Positions 1-7,750 of a DNA stretch of 39,312 nt are shown piece by piece; positions within the stretch are counted from its first letter, which is position 1; every line of letters starts with the position of its first letter. The notes under the pieces are model-generated. The model did not search any database and was not told where the DNA came from. It saw nothing but the letters and a program-made list of their open reading frames with translations. Both the position numbers and the translations under genes were made by a program. The stretch is from an uncultured Clostridia bacterium (lineage in GTDB: Bacteria > Bacillota > Clostridia > TANB77 > CAG-508), in assembly GCA_934120395.1 (NCBI GenBank), contig CAKOTZ010000011.1:1-39312 (forward strand). Reading direction: 5' to 3'.

Positions 1-22
1 TTCCCTCCTTTTTTATTATAAC
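1..22 (-). promoter_or_regulatory. Probable -10 element and ribosome binding site of a gene beyond the left edge
   Basis: Read on the minus strand, the first bases give TTATAAT followed by an A-rich run and AAAGGAGGGAA. This is a -10-like hexamer and a strong Shine-Dalgarno sequence pointing out of the window. The -35 would fall inside the terminator hairpin just upstream, so the promoter assignment is weaker than the RBS assignment. Confidence 0.45.
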
Positions 23-23
23 A

Positions 24-68
24 AAAAAATAAATGTAAACACGTTTTTTTGTGTCTACATTTATTTTA
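24..68 (-). terminator. Intrinsic terminator after the candidate structured RNA
   Basis: The arms AAAATAAATGTA (26-37) and TACATTTATTTT (56-67) pair perfectly. The helix continues with four more pairs after one mismatch. On the minus strand the stem is followed by a run of T, so it ends transcription leftward, at the end of the structured region 75-392. Confidence 0.75.
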
Positions 69-74
69 CCACTT

Positions 75-392
75 CACTTTGTATGGTAAGCTTTTTGTTC
101 TTCGCTTTCTTTTCCGCGATTTATCACAAATATCATTTTTTCCATTCGGTTCTTCCCACTGGAGCTGTAACATTGCTTTCGCAATTAACAGCTCTCAGCG
201 GTCCCCACGGAAAACCTCATTTCAAAAATATATTTGTTCTTCTCGCTAATGAGAGGCTAATTTTTAAGCACTAAAAATGTCTCTTCCTAGCCGTAAGCAA
301 AAATATATACGCTCCCACGGAACGGCTAAATTTTTATATATTTTTGTGTAGGCGGTAACACGCCTGTAAACTTTCGTAAGCAATAATAATAA
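75..392 (-). ncRNA. Candidate structured noncoding RNA (identity uncertain, possibly raiA-type)
   Basis: This stretch holds no credible coding frame but is dense in nested complementary segments on the minus strand. Examples are GGCG/CGCC near 350-365, a 12-bp AT-rich helix pairing about 304-315 with 335-346, GCCGT/ACGGC around 290-330, CTCATT/AATGAG around 219-253, and a long hairpin with arms GAGCTGT/ACAGCTC and an inner ATTGC-GAAA-GCAAT stem with a GNRA tetraloop (about 163-196). Another hairpin, TTACCA/TGGTAA, lies just before the terminator. GC content is locally higher than in the flanks. The position before a strong RBS fits the raiA-motif RNA that lies upstream of raiA in Firmicutes, but I cannot confirm that from memory. 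Signature motifs of RNase P RNA, tmRNA and SRP RNA are not visible. It could also be a riboswitch-like leader or 6S-like RNA. Confidence 0.5.
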
Positions 393-397
393 CTGTT

Positions 398-1483
398 TTA
401 TTCTTCAATAATTTTCTCCATTTTCTCTTTCATGTCTTTATTAAACATATCTACATCAAATTTACTTGGCTCATATCCATTTTCAATATAATATTTCATT
501 GCAGCATAAATAGAATCTGTATTTTTTTCTGTAACTATACCATATTTCCCCGTTTCTACTGAAGAACTTCCCGAAACATTGGTTGTAATTATAGTTTTCC
601 CTAAAACCATACTCTCTAAAAAAACAACTGGATATCCTTCGTAATCTGACGTTAAAACAACAACATCACTAATTTTAAAATATGGATATGGATTTTGCTT
701 TCTTCCCATAAAAACTATGGTATCTCCTAATTTATCTCTTAATACTAGTTCCTTATATTTTTTACTATCCGGTCCATCTCCTATCATTAATACACGGAAT
801 TTATATCCTTCTTGTTTTAATTTTTTACTTGCCTCAATTAAACGTGTTAAGCATTTTTGAGTTTCGTCATGTCTGCCAACATTTAAAAAAGTTATGTCTT
901 GTTTTTTTTTCTCTTCAATCGCTTCATTAGATAACTCTATAATCTCCTTTGAATTAATCATATTATTACACACATATACTTTCCCCCTTTGATTTTGAAA
1001 GCACTTTTCAAATGATTTTTTTCCTTCTTCTGAAACAAATACATATTTTTTAAATTTATCGTATTGAAGCATTTTGAAAAACTTCTTCATTTCTTCCTTA
1101 TTTCCATTATACAACTCTAAATAATCCGCATGTCCCCATAAAGCACAATTCCTAGAGGCTGTTCTTGCTACAAATGAGCCCATTTGCGAATAAGTAGCAA
1201 ATGAAGCTGAAAAGTCAAACTTGTTTTTGTACTTAAATATAAAATTAAGGCGTTTACACATATTTATGATTTTTCTTAATAAAGCTATTTTATTATGACT
1301 TGGTGCATATTCTATCACTTTTACTTTTTTGTCTAATTTCTCTAAAAATATTCCCTGTTTTTTTTCTAAAACCAGTGTTAACTCATATTTTCCAGTACTT
1401 GCTAAATAATTAATCCATGTTACAAGTGCTTTTTCTATTCCACCTAAGTCAAGTGTATTTGCAGAAAACAATAATTTTTTCAT
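398..1483 (-). CDS. Glycosyltransferase family 4 (GT-B fold)
   Basis: About 361 residues, the usual length for a GT4 enzyme. The N-terminus MKKLLFSANTLDLGGIEKAL carries the glycine-rich loop (GGIEKAL) typical of GT4 acceptor domains. The C-terminal half has FLNVGRHDETQK, VLMIGDGPD, and the donor-binding block SDVVVLTSDYEGYPVVFLES with the E-x7-E pattern, followed by GSSSVETGKYGI. It should transfer a sugar from an activated donor in the cytoplasm to a polysaccharide or lipid-linked acceptor; the sugar is not predictable. The start is placed at the seventh Met of the longest frame because AAGGAGAG precedes it. It stands alone, with the structured RNA region downstream on the same strand and TraX divergent upstream. 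Confidence 0.85.
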   Translation of the reverse strand: MKKLLFSANTLDLGGIEKALVTWINYLASTGKYELTLVLEKKQGIFLEKLDKKVKVIEYAPSHNKIALLRKIINMCKRLNFIFKYKNKFDFSASFATYSQMGSFVARTASRNCALWGHADYLELYNGNKEEMKKFFKMLQYDKFKKYVFVSEEGKKSFEKCFQNQRGKVYVCNNMINSKEIIELSNEAIEEKKKQDITFLNVGRHDETQKCLTRLIEASKKLKQEGYKFRVLMIGDGPDSKKYKELVLRDKLGDTIVFMGRKQNPYPYFKISDVVVLTSDYEGYPVVFLESMVLGKTIITTNVSGSSSVETGKYGIVTEKNTDSIYAAMKYYIENGYEPSKFDVDMFNKDMKEKMEKIIEE

Positions 1484-1614
1484 CTTTAATCTCTCCTTCA
1501 TTTTTGCAAATTCATTTTATCCTTTGCAACTTTTTTTGTCAATATATAGCAGTTTACCTATACTTTTTAATTAAAACATGCTATATTATTAATGAGTAAA
1601 GGATGTGAATTTAA

Positions 1615-2283
1615 ATGTCTTCATTTGCACTAAAAATAATAGCTCTTATATCGATGTTTTGTGATCACTTTGGATATTTCATAACTCATGGCACATTTTC
1701 ATTTATGAATTATTTAGGTAGACTTGCTTTTCCTATATTTGCATTTCAAATTTCGGAAGGCTACACACACACACATGATATAAAAAAATATATGACTCGT
1801 CTATTTTTATTTGCGCTTATATCGCAAATACCTTTTATGCTTTATTGCAATAGCATAGGTTTTAACTTCGAGCTAAACATATTTTTTACCCTATTACTAG
1901 GATTAATATGTATTTTTTTATATGATAAATCGAAGCACAAAATACAAGCAATAATTGCTATTGTTGCTATTTGCTATATTGGTGAATTGTTGAAGGTAGA
2001 TTATGGTTTCTGGGGCATTTTATTAATATTTCTTTTTTATTTATTTAAAAATAATAAAGTTTTAATGAGCATTAGTTTTTTGCTAATGTGTGCATATAAA
2101 TTTTCTTTGCCAATGCTAGAAACAGGTTTTAACCTTCGCTACTTAATTGCTGGTTTAAGCACATTTTTATCAATTGTTCCTATATTACTATATAATGGAA
2201 AACTAGGTTATAAAACTAAATATTTACTATATATTTTTTATCCAACCCATTTATTATTGTTTTACGTAGCAAGCTTTATTTAA
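1615..2283 (+). CDS. TraX-family integral membrane protein
   Basis: 222 residues, almost entirely hydrophobic, with about seven to eight predicted membrane segments. The N-terminus has the TraX-family pattern LKIIALISMFCDHFGYFI (a conserved D-H near the end of the first helix), then NYLGRLAFPIFAFQISEGY and a short motif with HDIKKYMTRLFLFALIS. In the F plasmid TraX acetylates pilin. Chromosomal clostridial members are common, and their acyl acceptor is generally unknown, so acetylation of an envelope component is an inference. It is the only protein-coding gene on the plus strand, divergent from the GT4 gene, with RBS AAAGGATG, and ends in a strong bidirectional terminator. Confidence 0.85.
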   Translation: MSSFALKIIALISMFCDHFGYFITHGTFSFMNYLGRLAFPIFAFQISEGYTHTHDIKKYMTRLFLFALISQIPFMLYCNSIGFNFELNIFFTLLLGLICIFLYDKSKHKIQAIIAIVAICYIGELLKVDYGFWGILLIFLFYLFKNNKVLMSISFLLMCAYKFSLPMLETGFNLRYLIAGLSTFLSIVPILLYNGKLGYKTKYLLYIFYPTHLLLFYVASFI

Positions 2284-2333
2284 AAAAAGAACCTCAATAT
2301 TAGGCATCTGCCTAACATTGAGGTTCTTTTTTA
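2283..2333. terminator. Bidirectional terminator between traX-like gene and spoIIIAA
   Basis: Convergent genes end here. AGAACCTCAATATTAGGC pairs with GCCTAACATTGAGGTTCT around an ATCT loop, with A-run on the left and T-run on the right, so it works on both strands. The spoIIIAA stop codon lies within its left A/T flank. Confidence 0.9.
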
Positions 2334-3279
2334 ATAACTCATATATTCTGAATTCATTTTATTTAATATATAAGCTTTATCTATTTCAAACTTTAATTTT
2401 TTATTACCTAAAAATACAATTCTTTCTATAACATGGGAATTAATTAATTCATTTAAGCTTGGATTAATGCTTAAATCTTCCATACTTCCACCATGTGCTG
2501 TAAAAATTCCTTTTATTCCAGAACAAACTGCTTCATGTATTGCTTCTGTATCTTCTTTTGAGCCAATCTCATCTGCAACAATTACTTTTGGCGCCATTGA
2601 GCGAATTAACATTTTCATACCAATTGATTTTGTAACATTTGCCAACACGTCAGTTCTCATTCCTACATCATTTTGAGCAATCCCCTTATACATCGCAGCA
2701 ATTTCGCCACGTTCATCTACTAACCCCACTGTAATTCCTTTAAAATTTATACTATCTATTCCTCCACTTATTCTTCTTACAAGATCGCGCAATATTGTAG
2801 TTTTTCCGTGCCCCTGGTTCAGATACAATTAATGTATTAAAAACAGTATTATTTTCTGTATCTAAAATATACTTTAAAATTTTATTGCTAGAACCTTTGA
2901 TTTGTTTTGCAACTCTAAAGTTAAGACTAGAAATGTAATTTATATTAATAATCTTATTTTTTTCCATAACTATGTTTCCAGCAATTCCTACGCGATGTCC
3001 TCCTCTTATGGTAATAAATCCGTTACAAATTTGATTTTGATATGAGTAGATCGAATTTTCACAGATATTTTGAAGTGTTTCTAAAATATCTTCTGTTGAA
3101 ACAATATATTCTAGTGTGAGCTCTGACTCTGAAAATTTTAAAATTACTGGTTTTGTAGCTCGTAAGCGAATTTCTTCCAAACTTATGTATTCTGTTGGTT
3201 TTGCCTGATTTCCAAAATATTGTTCCAATAAGTTGCGTATGTTATCGCTAAAATATTGAAATAAATTATAAATCGGCAT
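2331..3279 (-). pseudogene. spoIIIAA: Stage III sporulation protein AA, frameshifted in the Walker A motif
   Basis: Two overlapping frames together give a full SpoIIIAA of about 315 residues. The N-terminal piece has LEEIRLRATKPVIL and IRGGHRVGIAGN. The C-terminal piece has GHGKTTILRDLVRRIS, VDERGEIAAMY, MLIRSMAPKVIVADEIGS and FTAHGGS, all family signatures of this AAA/RecA-like secretion ATPase that powers the mother-cell feeding channel during sporulation. The frames join at a run of four C (2811-2814, plus strand). Removing one base restores PGHGKTT, the P-loop. The start is set at the Met after GGAGGTTATAGCA. Spore-cycle partners spoIIIAB-AH, normally directly downstream, are absent, and a terminator follows. 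Either the gene is dead, or the extra base is a sequencing error in a homopolymer. Confidence 0.85.
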
Positions 3280-3292
3280 TGCTATAACCTCC

Positions 3293-3327
3293 AAACATAT
3301 AATACTAACTCTTAATATTATATGTTT
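3293..3327 (-). terminator. AT-rich hairpin upstream of spoIIIAA
   Basis: AAACATATAATA and TATTATATGTTT form a 12-bp stem with an 11-base loop between nifU and spoIIIAA. It is AT-only apart from two pairs, and the T-tract on the minus strand is short, so termination of the nifS-nifU transcript may be partial. Confidence 0.45.
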
Positions 3328-3345
3328 GAAATTTCCAAAATATTC

Positions 3346-3780
3346 CTAATTATTCTGTTTTGGGCATCCACTACAACTACCCTTGTATTTTTTTTCAAGT
3401 TCTGTAGTATCTCTTCCTATTTTTTTATAATAATCTACAATTGCAGACTTAACCGCTTCTTCAGCCAAAACTGAACAATGTAACTTTACTGGTGGCAAAC
3501 CATCCAACGCTTCAACAACGGCTTTATTAGATAATTCTAATGCTTCTTCCACCTTTTTTCCTTTAATTAATTCTGTTGCCATACTACTTGTTGCAATTGC
3601 TGCTCCGCATCCAAATGTTTTAAACTTTACATCTACAATCACATCATTTTCAATTTTTAGATATATTTTCATAATATCTCCGCAAACTGGATTTCCTACT
3701 TGTCCTACTCCGTCTGCATTTTCTATTTCTCCTACATTTCTTGGATTTGTATAATGATCAATTACTTTTTCTGAATACAT
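3346..3780 (-). CDS. nifU: Iron-sulfur cluster assembly scaffold NifU/IscU
   Basis: 144 residues, the size of an IscU-type scaffold. It starts with YSEKVIDHYTNPRNVGEIE. The three cluster-ligand cysteines sit in GNPVCGD, FKTFGCGAAIA and LPPVKLHCSVLAEEAV. It receives sulfur from the NifS partner encoded 24 bases upstream and builds [2Fe-2S]/[4Fe-4S] clusters for transfer to apoproteins. The tail ends in CSGCPKQNN, an extra C-x-x-C seen in some clostridial NifU-like proteins. It is translated from the same transcript as nifS and has its own RBS (AAGGAAAGGAAG). There is no C-terminal Nfu domain, as expected for the IscU form. The pair is probably the cell's main Fe-S machinery, though SUF genes elsewhere cannot be excluded. 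Confidence 0.93.
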   Translation of the reverse strand: MYSEKVIDHYTNPRNVGEIENADGVGQVGNPVCGDIMKIYLKIENDVIVDVKFKTFGCGAAIATSSMATELIKGKKVEEALELSNKAVVEALDGLPPVKLHCSVLAEEAVKSAIVDYYKKIGRDTTELEKKYKGSCSGCPKQNN

Positions 3781-3804
3781 TTTTTCTTCCTTTCCTTATT
3801 TCAA

Positions 3805-4986
3805 TTATTTATTACTTTTTATAAAATCTTCGTATAATGGTGACATGTTTCTAAGTCTTTCTACAACTTCTACTAAGGTATCTAGCAAGAAATCTACATC
3901 TTCTTTTGTATTGTCTTGACCTAAAGTTATACGAAGTGAACCATGTGCAATTTCATGTGGTAAGCCTATAGCTAATAAAACATGTGATGGATCTAATGAA
4001 CCAGATGTGCATGCAGAACCACTTGAAGCACATATTCCCTTTAAATCTAAATTAAGCAATAATGATTCACCTTCAATAAATCTAAATGATATGTTACTAT
4101 TTCCTGGTAAACGTTCTATTCTATCACCATTAACCTTGACATATGGTATTCTTTCCTCAACTTGAGATACATAGTAATCTCTTAAATTACGTATGTGTTC
4201 CATTTTTTTATCAAAATCTGTATAAGCAAGCTCAATTGCTTTTCCTAACCCAACTATTCCTGGTACATTTTCAGTTCCAGCTCTTTTGTCTCTTTCTTGA
4301 TGTCCACCATCTTGTATTTTATCAAATTTAACGCCTTTTCTAACATATAAAGCACCAATTCCCTTTGGTCCATAGAATTTATGTCCTGACATAGAAAGTG
4401 CATCAATATTCATTTTTTCAACATCAATTTTAACATTTCCAACAGCTTGAACCGCATCTGTATGGAAGTATATTCCGTGTTCTCTTGCAATTTTACCTAT
4501 TTCTTCAATTGGCTCTATTGTTCCGATTTCATTGTTTGCAAACATTATTGTAATTAAAATTGTGTTATCTCTAATACTATTTTTTAATTGCTCTAAGTCT
4601 ACTTTTCCATTTTCATCTACGTCTAAATATGTTACTTCAAACCCTTGTTTTTCTAGTGTTTTACAAGATCCAAGCACTGCATGATGCTCGATTTTACTTG
4701 TTATTATATGGTTTCCTTTAGAACGATTAGCATATGCTATTCCCTTAATTATTAGATTATCACTCTCACTTCCACCACTTGTAAAATATATCTCTTGTGA
4801 ATTTGCATTTATTGCTTTTGCAACTTTATCTCTTGAATCTTCCACAGCTTTTTTGGCTCTTCTTGCTAACCCATATATTGAAGAAGCATTTCCATATTCC
4901 ATACTAAAATATGGTAACATCTCCTTTAATACATCTTCATTAAGAGCTGTCGTTGCAGCATGGTCAAAATATCTAACTTTTTCCAT
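3805..4986 (-). CDS. nifS: Cysteine desulfurase, NifS/IscS type
   Basis: 393 residues, PLP-dependent fold-type I enzyme that takes sulfur from L-cysteine and forms a persulfide for NifU. The N-terminus has RYFDHAATTALNEDVLKEM. TDAVQAVGNVKID holds the PLP-binding Asp, and SMSGHKFYGPKGIGALYVRK holds the Schiff-base lysine. The catalytic cysteine loop is SSGSACTSG, the long loop of group I (IscS/NifS) desulfurases. NREE-like C-terminal region ends near residue 393. A TTGACA/TAAAAT promoter precedes it and nifU follows, so the two form a minimal Isc operon. No IscR-type repressor gene is present in the window. Confidence 0.95.
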   Translation of the reverse strand: MEKVRYFDHAATTALNEDVLKEMLPYFSMEYGNASSIYGLARRAKKAVEDSRDKVAKAINANSQEIYFTSGGSESDNLIIKGIAYANRSKGNHIITSKIEHHAVLGSCKTLEKQGFEVTYLDVDENGKVDLEQLKNSIRDNTILITIMFANNEIGTIEPIEEIGKIAREHGIYFHTDAVQAVGNVKIDVEKMNIDALSMSGHKFYGPKGIGALYVRKGVKFDKIQDGGHQERDKRAGTENVPGIVGLGKAIELAYTDFDKKMEHIRNLRDYYVSQVEERIPYVKVNGDRIERLPGNSNISFRFIEGESLLLNLDLKGICASSGSACTSGSLDPSHVLLAIGLPHEIAHGSLRITLGQDNTKEDVDFLLDTLVEVVERLRNMSPLYEDFIKSNK

Positions 4987-5080
4987 ATTTATCTTCTCCT
5001 CTTCTTTTTTATATTACTATTCTATTCTCATTTATGGAAATATTGAATAATTTATGTTGTTTTTGTTAGTTTCGTCTAAC

Positions 5081-5108
5081 ATTTTACCACGTTTTTATAA
5101 TTTGTCAA
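5081..5108 (-). promoter_or_regulatory. Sigma-A-type promoter of nifS-nifU
   Basis: On the minus strand TTGACA (5103-5108) is followed after 16 bases by TAAAAT (5081-5086). The leader then contains a small hairpin, GTTAG-ACGAAA-CTAAC (5065-5080). The rest of the leader down to nifS is AT-rich with no other visible element. Confidence 0.7.
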
Positions 5109-5187
5109 TAGTTGTTTTTAAATTTCTGTTTCTTTGTAATCGTCTTCTTTATATTTATCAACTTATTCTCCTATAGATGGCACACTG

Positions 5188-5228
5188 AAAAAGGAGGTAA
5201 ATTGAACTTAATCAACTTACCTCTTTTT
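5188..5228 (-). terminator. Terminator of the amidase gene
   Basis: GAGGTAA (5194-5200) pairs with TTACCTC (5217-5223), extended inward by TTGA/TCAA. The minus-strand read ends in five T. It lies directly after the amidase stop codon. Confidence 0.75.
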
Positions 5229-5232
5229 TCTA

Positions 5233-5964
5233 TTATTTACATCCACCTTTCCAAAGCACATATCCACATTTATATCTATTTGTTCCATCTACTTTGTATC
5301 TTACAAGCGGTCTGTCATTATCTATTGACAAATATTCTGCCCTTTCTCTTGGATTTAAACTACCTATTTTATTTGTTAGTCCAGTATCAGAATATACTGG
5401 TTCTGGTGTACTCCCATTTTGATATATTCTTGCCATTTCTAAATTACCTCCTTCATTTTCTATTGCTTCAACTGGTTTTGTTTGAATATCTAAATGCTTT
5501 CTTATTTTATTTAAAAATCTTTCCCAGCCTAAATCTAAGGTTCGATGCGGGCAATATTTACCGCTGTAATCTTGATGTTTACTTACTTTGTCTATTCCCC
5601 AGCCATATTGTTTTAATAAATATGCTACATAACTTGCACATAAATTTTCAGATTCATCAAACTGTTCTCCTCCAGATTTTGAATAACAAATCTCTATATT
5701 TATTTTGTTAGCATTACCTATACCTTTTCTTCCATCTCCTGCAGCATAACAGCTGCGATTAAATGGTAAACCTTCTACTACCCTGTAATTATCTACAGCA
5801 GCATGAAATGATACTTTGTCTGGTCTACCAATCATATACGAAATTTCTGACATTGCTGAAGCATTGTTTGCTGTATTGTGTATGCAAACTCCTGTTTTTT
5901 CTGTTACATCTGGACATTTTATAGAATATTTGTTTTCTGGGCATTTAACTCTAGTTATTTGCAT
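5233..5964 (-). CDS. Phage-type N-acetylmuramoyl-L-alanine amidase (endolysin)
   Basis: About 243 residues from the preferred start MQITRVKCPENKYSIKCP, which has AGGTGAAGAAA before it; a longer frame start lies 10 codons upstream. The first 170 residues form an Amidase_2/PGRP domain. Zinc-ligand candidates are the His of VCIHNTANN, and the His of CPHRTLD with its preceding KHQDYSG. SFHAAVD is the conserved substrate-groove segment. Residues about 195-243 (YSDTGLTNKIGSLNPRERAE, then a basic SH3-like tail ending KCGYVLWKGGC) look like a wall-binding module. It cleaves the MurNAc-L-Ala bond for host lysis. Its start overlaps the end of a small upstream ORF, and a decayed holin comes before that, so this is the lysis end of a vanished prophage. 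Confidence 0.85.
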   Translation of the reverse strand: MQITRVKCPENKYSIKCPDVTEKTGVCIHNTANNASAMSEISYMIGRPDKVSFHAAVDNYRVVEGLPFNRSCYAAGDGRKGIGNANKINIEICYSKSGGEQFDESENLCASYVAYLLKQYGWGIDKVSKHQDYSGKYCPHRTLDLGWERFLNKIRKHLDIQTKPVEAIENEGGNLEMARIYQNGSTPEPVYSDTGLTNKIGSLNPRERAEYLSIDNDRPLVRYKVDGTNRYKCGYVLWKGGCK

Positions 5965-6070
5965 TTTCTTCACCTGCCTCGTGTTCAGTTTCAAATGTGT
6001 TTTCCTTTATATTCTTTTCATACAGTTCTTGTGAAAACTCTACTGTTTCAATTACGATATTGTCTTCCAT
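5951..6070 (-). CDS. Short acidic protein in the lysis cassette (39 residues)
   Basis: A 39-codon frame starts MEDNIVIETVEFSQELYEKN after GGAGGTATAAGT and ends just inside the amidase gene, giving translational coupling (overlap of 14 bases). The product is acidic, without a membrane segment. Small genes of this kind often sit between holin and endolysin in phages of gut Clostridia. I do not recognise a named family. The good RBS and overlap are the main support. Confidence 0.5.
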   Translation of the reverse strand: MEDNIVIETVEFSQELYEKNIKENTFETEHEAGEENANN

Positions 6071-6076
6071 ACTTAT

Positions 6077-6170
6077 ACCTCCATTCTGGCAAACCTGCCA
6101 CGCTAGTTAATAGTGATAATATTCCAGCACATTTAATTCATTTTATTAATTTATCTTTCATATTGTTCAT
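6077..6170 (-). pseudogene. Decayed phage holin (deleted, with an in-frame TGA)
   Basis: After GGAGAG an ATG opens MNNMKDKLIK, then TGA, and the same frame continues IKCAGILSLLTSVAGLPEW. The start (KDKLIKWIKCAG expected) and the end (LSLLTSVAGLP) match, from general knowledge, the two ends of small r1t-like holins of gut Firmicutes phages. The usual middle, including the first membrane helix, is missing and a Trp codon seems to have become TGA. With the amidase it marks a relic lysis cassette. Alternatively it is a chance resemblance in a short frame. Confidence 0.5.
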
Positions 6171-6184
6171 CTCTCCTTTACAAA

Positions 6185-6212
6185 TAAAAAACACCAGTTT
6201 TATCTGATGTCT
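6185..6212 (-). terminator. Hairpin terminator upstream of the lysis remnant
   Basis: ACACCAG (6191-6197) pairs with CTGATGT (6204-6210) with one G-U pair, followed on the minus strand by six T. It would stop readthrough from tRNA-Gln into the lysis remnant. Confidence 0.6.
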
Positions 6213-6284
6213 TTTATAATATTATTTTCTATATTATTCTATAATGCTATTATATCTTGGACAAGTAAAGCTGTTTTTAAGCAT

Positions 6285-6317
6285 AAAAATAAAGGCCCTC
6301 AATTTCTTGAAAGCCTT
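6285..6317 (-). terminator. Terminator of tRNA-Gln
   Basis: AAGGCCCTCAA (6292-6302) and TTGAAAGCCTT (6307-6317) form an 11-bp stem with two G-U pairs and a four-base loop, followed on the minus strand by TTATTTTTAT. It is nine bases past the CCA end of the tRNA. Confidence 0.8.
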
Positions 6318-6325
6318 ACAGTTCA

Positions 6326-6401
6326 TGGCTGGGGTACTAGGATTCGAACCTAGGAAATGTCGGAGTCAGAGTCCGATGCCTTACCGCTTGGCGATACCCC
6401 A
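6326..6401 (-). tRNA. tRNA-Gln (anticodon CTG)
   Basis: 76 bases including an encoded CCA. The acceptor stem TGGGGTA/TACCCCA is perfect with discriminator G. The anticodon loop is C-T-CTG-A-C in a TCGGA/TCCGA stem, and the T loop TTCGAAT is canonical. It lies directly downstream of eno, and the phage lysis remnant is on its 3' side, the usual side for tRNA-targeted integration. Confidence 0.95.
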
Positions 6402-6410
6402 ATATATATA

Positions 6411-6440
6411 GGCACAGCACTATACTGTGCCTTTTGTTTT
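6411..6440. terminator. Hairpin between eno and tRNA-Gln
   Basis: GGCACAG (6411-6417) and CTGTGCC (6425-6431) give a 7-bp GC-rich stem, with the T-run on the plus-strand side. On the minus strand the tail is only TATATATT, so eno transcripts may read through into the tRNA or be processed here. Confidence 0.45.
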
Positions 6441-7746
6441 ATCTATTTAGACCTTTTCTGCCTGGGAAAATAGCAACTTCTCCCAATTCTTCTTCAATAT
6501 TTAATAAACGGTTATATTTTGCAACACGGTCTGTTCTACATGGTGCACCTGTTTTGATTTGTCCTGCATTTGTAGCAACAGCAACATCTGCTAAAGTAGT
6601 ATCTTCTGTTTCACCTGAACGATGTGATACAACTGCTGTATATCCATTTTTCTTTGCTAATTCTATAGCATCTAATGTTTCTGTTAAAGTTCCAATTTGA
6701 TTTAACTTTATTAATATACTATTCGATATTTTATTGTCAATTCCTTTTTGTAATCTCTTAATATTTGTTACAAATAAGTCATCTCCAACTAATTGAATCT
6801 TACTTCCTAATTTTTCAGTAAGCTTTTTCCATCCATCCCAGTCTTCTTCTGCTAATCCATCTTCTATTGAAATAATAGGATATTTGTCAACTAATGCTGA
6901 TAAGTATTCAATCATTTCATCAACAGATTTTAATTCATCTGTTTTCCAGAAATAATAAGAACCTTCTTTACCAATTTTTTTTGCTTCATCATACATTTCT
7001 GTAGATGCAACATCTAATGCAAGCATTACATCTTCTCTTGGTTTATATCCAGCTTTTTCAATTGCTTCAACAATTAATTTTAAAGCTTCTTCATCACTTT
7101 CTAAGTTTGGTGCAAATCCACCTTCATCTCCAACACCAGTTGCTAATCCTTTTTCTTTTAAAACTTTCTTTAAAGTATGATAAATTTCTACACTCATTCT
7201 CATACATTCAGAAAATGTTTTTGCTCCAACTGGCATTATCATAAATTCTTGAATATTAACAGTATTGTCAGCATGTTTACCACCATTTAAAATATTCATC
7301 ATAGGCACAGGTAATTCTTTTGCATTTACACCACCAATATAGTTATATAAACTCATTCCTAAAGAATTTGCAGCAGCTTTTGCAACAGCTAAAGATACAC
7401 CTAAAGTTGCATTTGCTCCCAATTTTCCTTTATTCTCAGTTCCATCTATTTCAATTAACATTTTATCAATATTTACTTGTTCGTAAACATTCATTCCTTC
7501 TAACTCTTTTGATATTTTTTTGTTTACATTTTCAACTGCCTTTGTAACACCTTTTCCTAAATATCTGTCTTTATCTCCATCACGCAATTCTACTGCTTCA
7601 AAACTACCTGTTGATGCTCCTGATGGAACCATAGCAACACCTGAAAATCCTCCTTCTGTAACAACCTCAACTTGAACAGTTGGATTTCCTCTTGAATCTA
7701 AAACTTCTAAAGCTTTAACACTTTCAATTCCTAAATAATCTTTCAT
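6439..7746 (-). CDS. eno: Enolase
   Basis: 435 residues, full length. Converts 2-phosphoglycerate to phosphoenolpyruvate with Mg. Visible landmarks: DSRGNPTVQVEV and GASTGSFEAVELRDGD in the N-terminal cap; GVGDEGGFAPNL with the catalytic Glu; ALDVASTEMYD, SIEDGLAEEDWDGW and QLVGDDLFVTN with the metal ligands; KLNQIGTLTETLDAI with the catalytic Lys; and VSHRSGETEDTTLADVAVA. Its RBS (GGAGG) lies inside the final codons of the preceding DUF600 gene, so the two are translationally linked. It is the last enzyme of the gap-pgk-tpiA-gpmI-eno operon and is followed by tRNA-Gln. Confidence 0.97.
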   Translation of the reverse strand: MKDYLGIESVKALEVLDSRGNPTVQVEVVTEGGFSGVAMVPSGASTGSFEAVELRDGDKDRYLGKGVTKAVENVNKKISKELEGMNVYEQVNIDKMLIEIDGTENKGKLGANATLGVSLAVAKAAANSLGMSLYNYIGGVNAKELPVPMMNILNGGKHADNTVNIQEFMIMPVGAKTFSECMRMSVEIYHTLKKVLKEKGLATGVGDEGGFAPNLESDEEALKLIVEAIEKAGYKPREDVMLALDVASTEMYDEAKKIGKEGSYYFWKTDELKSVDEMIEYLSALVDKYPIISIEDGLAEEDWDGWKKLTEKLGSKIQLVGDDLFVTNIKRLQKGIDNKISNSILIKLNQIGTLTETLDAIELAKKNGYTAVVSHRSGETEDTTLADVAVATNAGQIKTGAPCRTDRVAKYNRLLNIEEELGEVAIFPGRKGLNR

Positions 7747-7750
7747 TTTT

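Noticed and set aside
49..274. Two plus-strand frames in the left noncoding region
   Set aside because: No RBS and no family pattern; the stretch is better explained by RNA helices on the minus strand.
5112..5711. A 199-codon plus-strand frame across the amidase gene
   Set aside because: It is the antisense shadow of the amidase; the product is a run of Leu/Ile/Tyr/His with no RBS or family pattern.
6138..6140. In-frame TGA in the holin remnant taken as evidence for a recoded genetic code
   Set aside because: All long genes in the window use TGG for Trp and end normally, and the holin also has a deletion, so decay explains it better.
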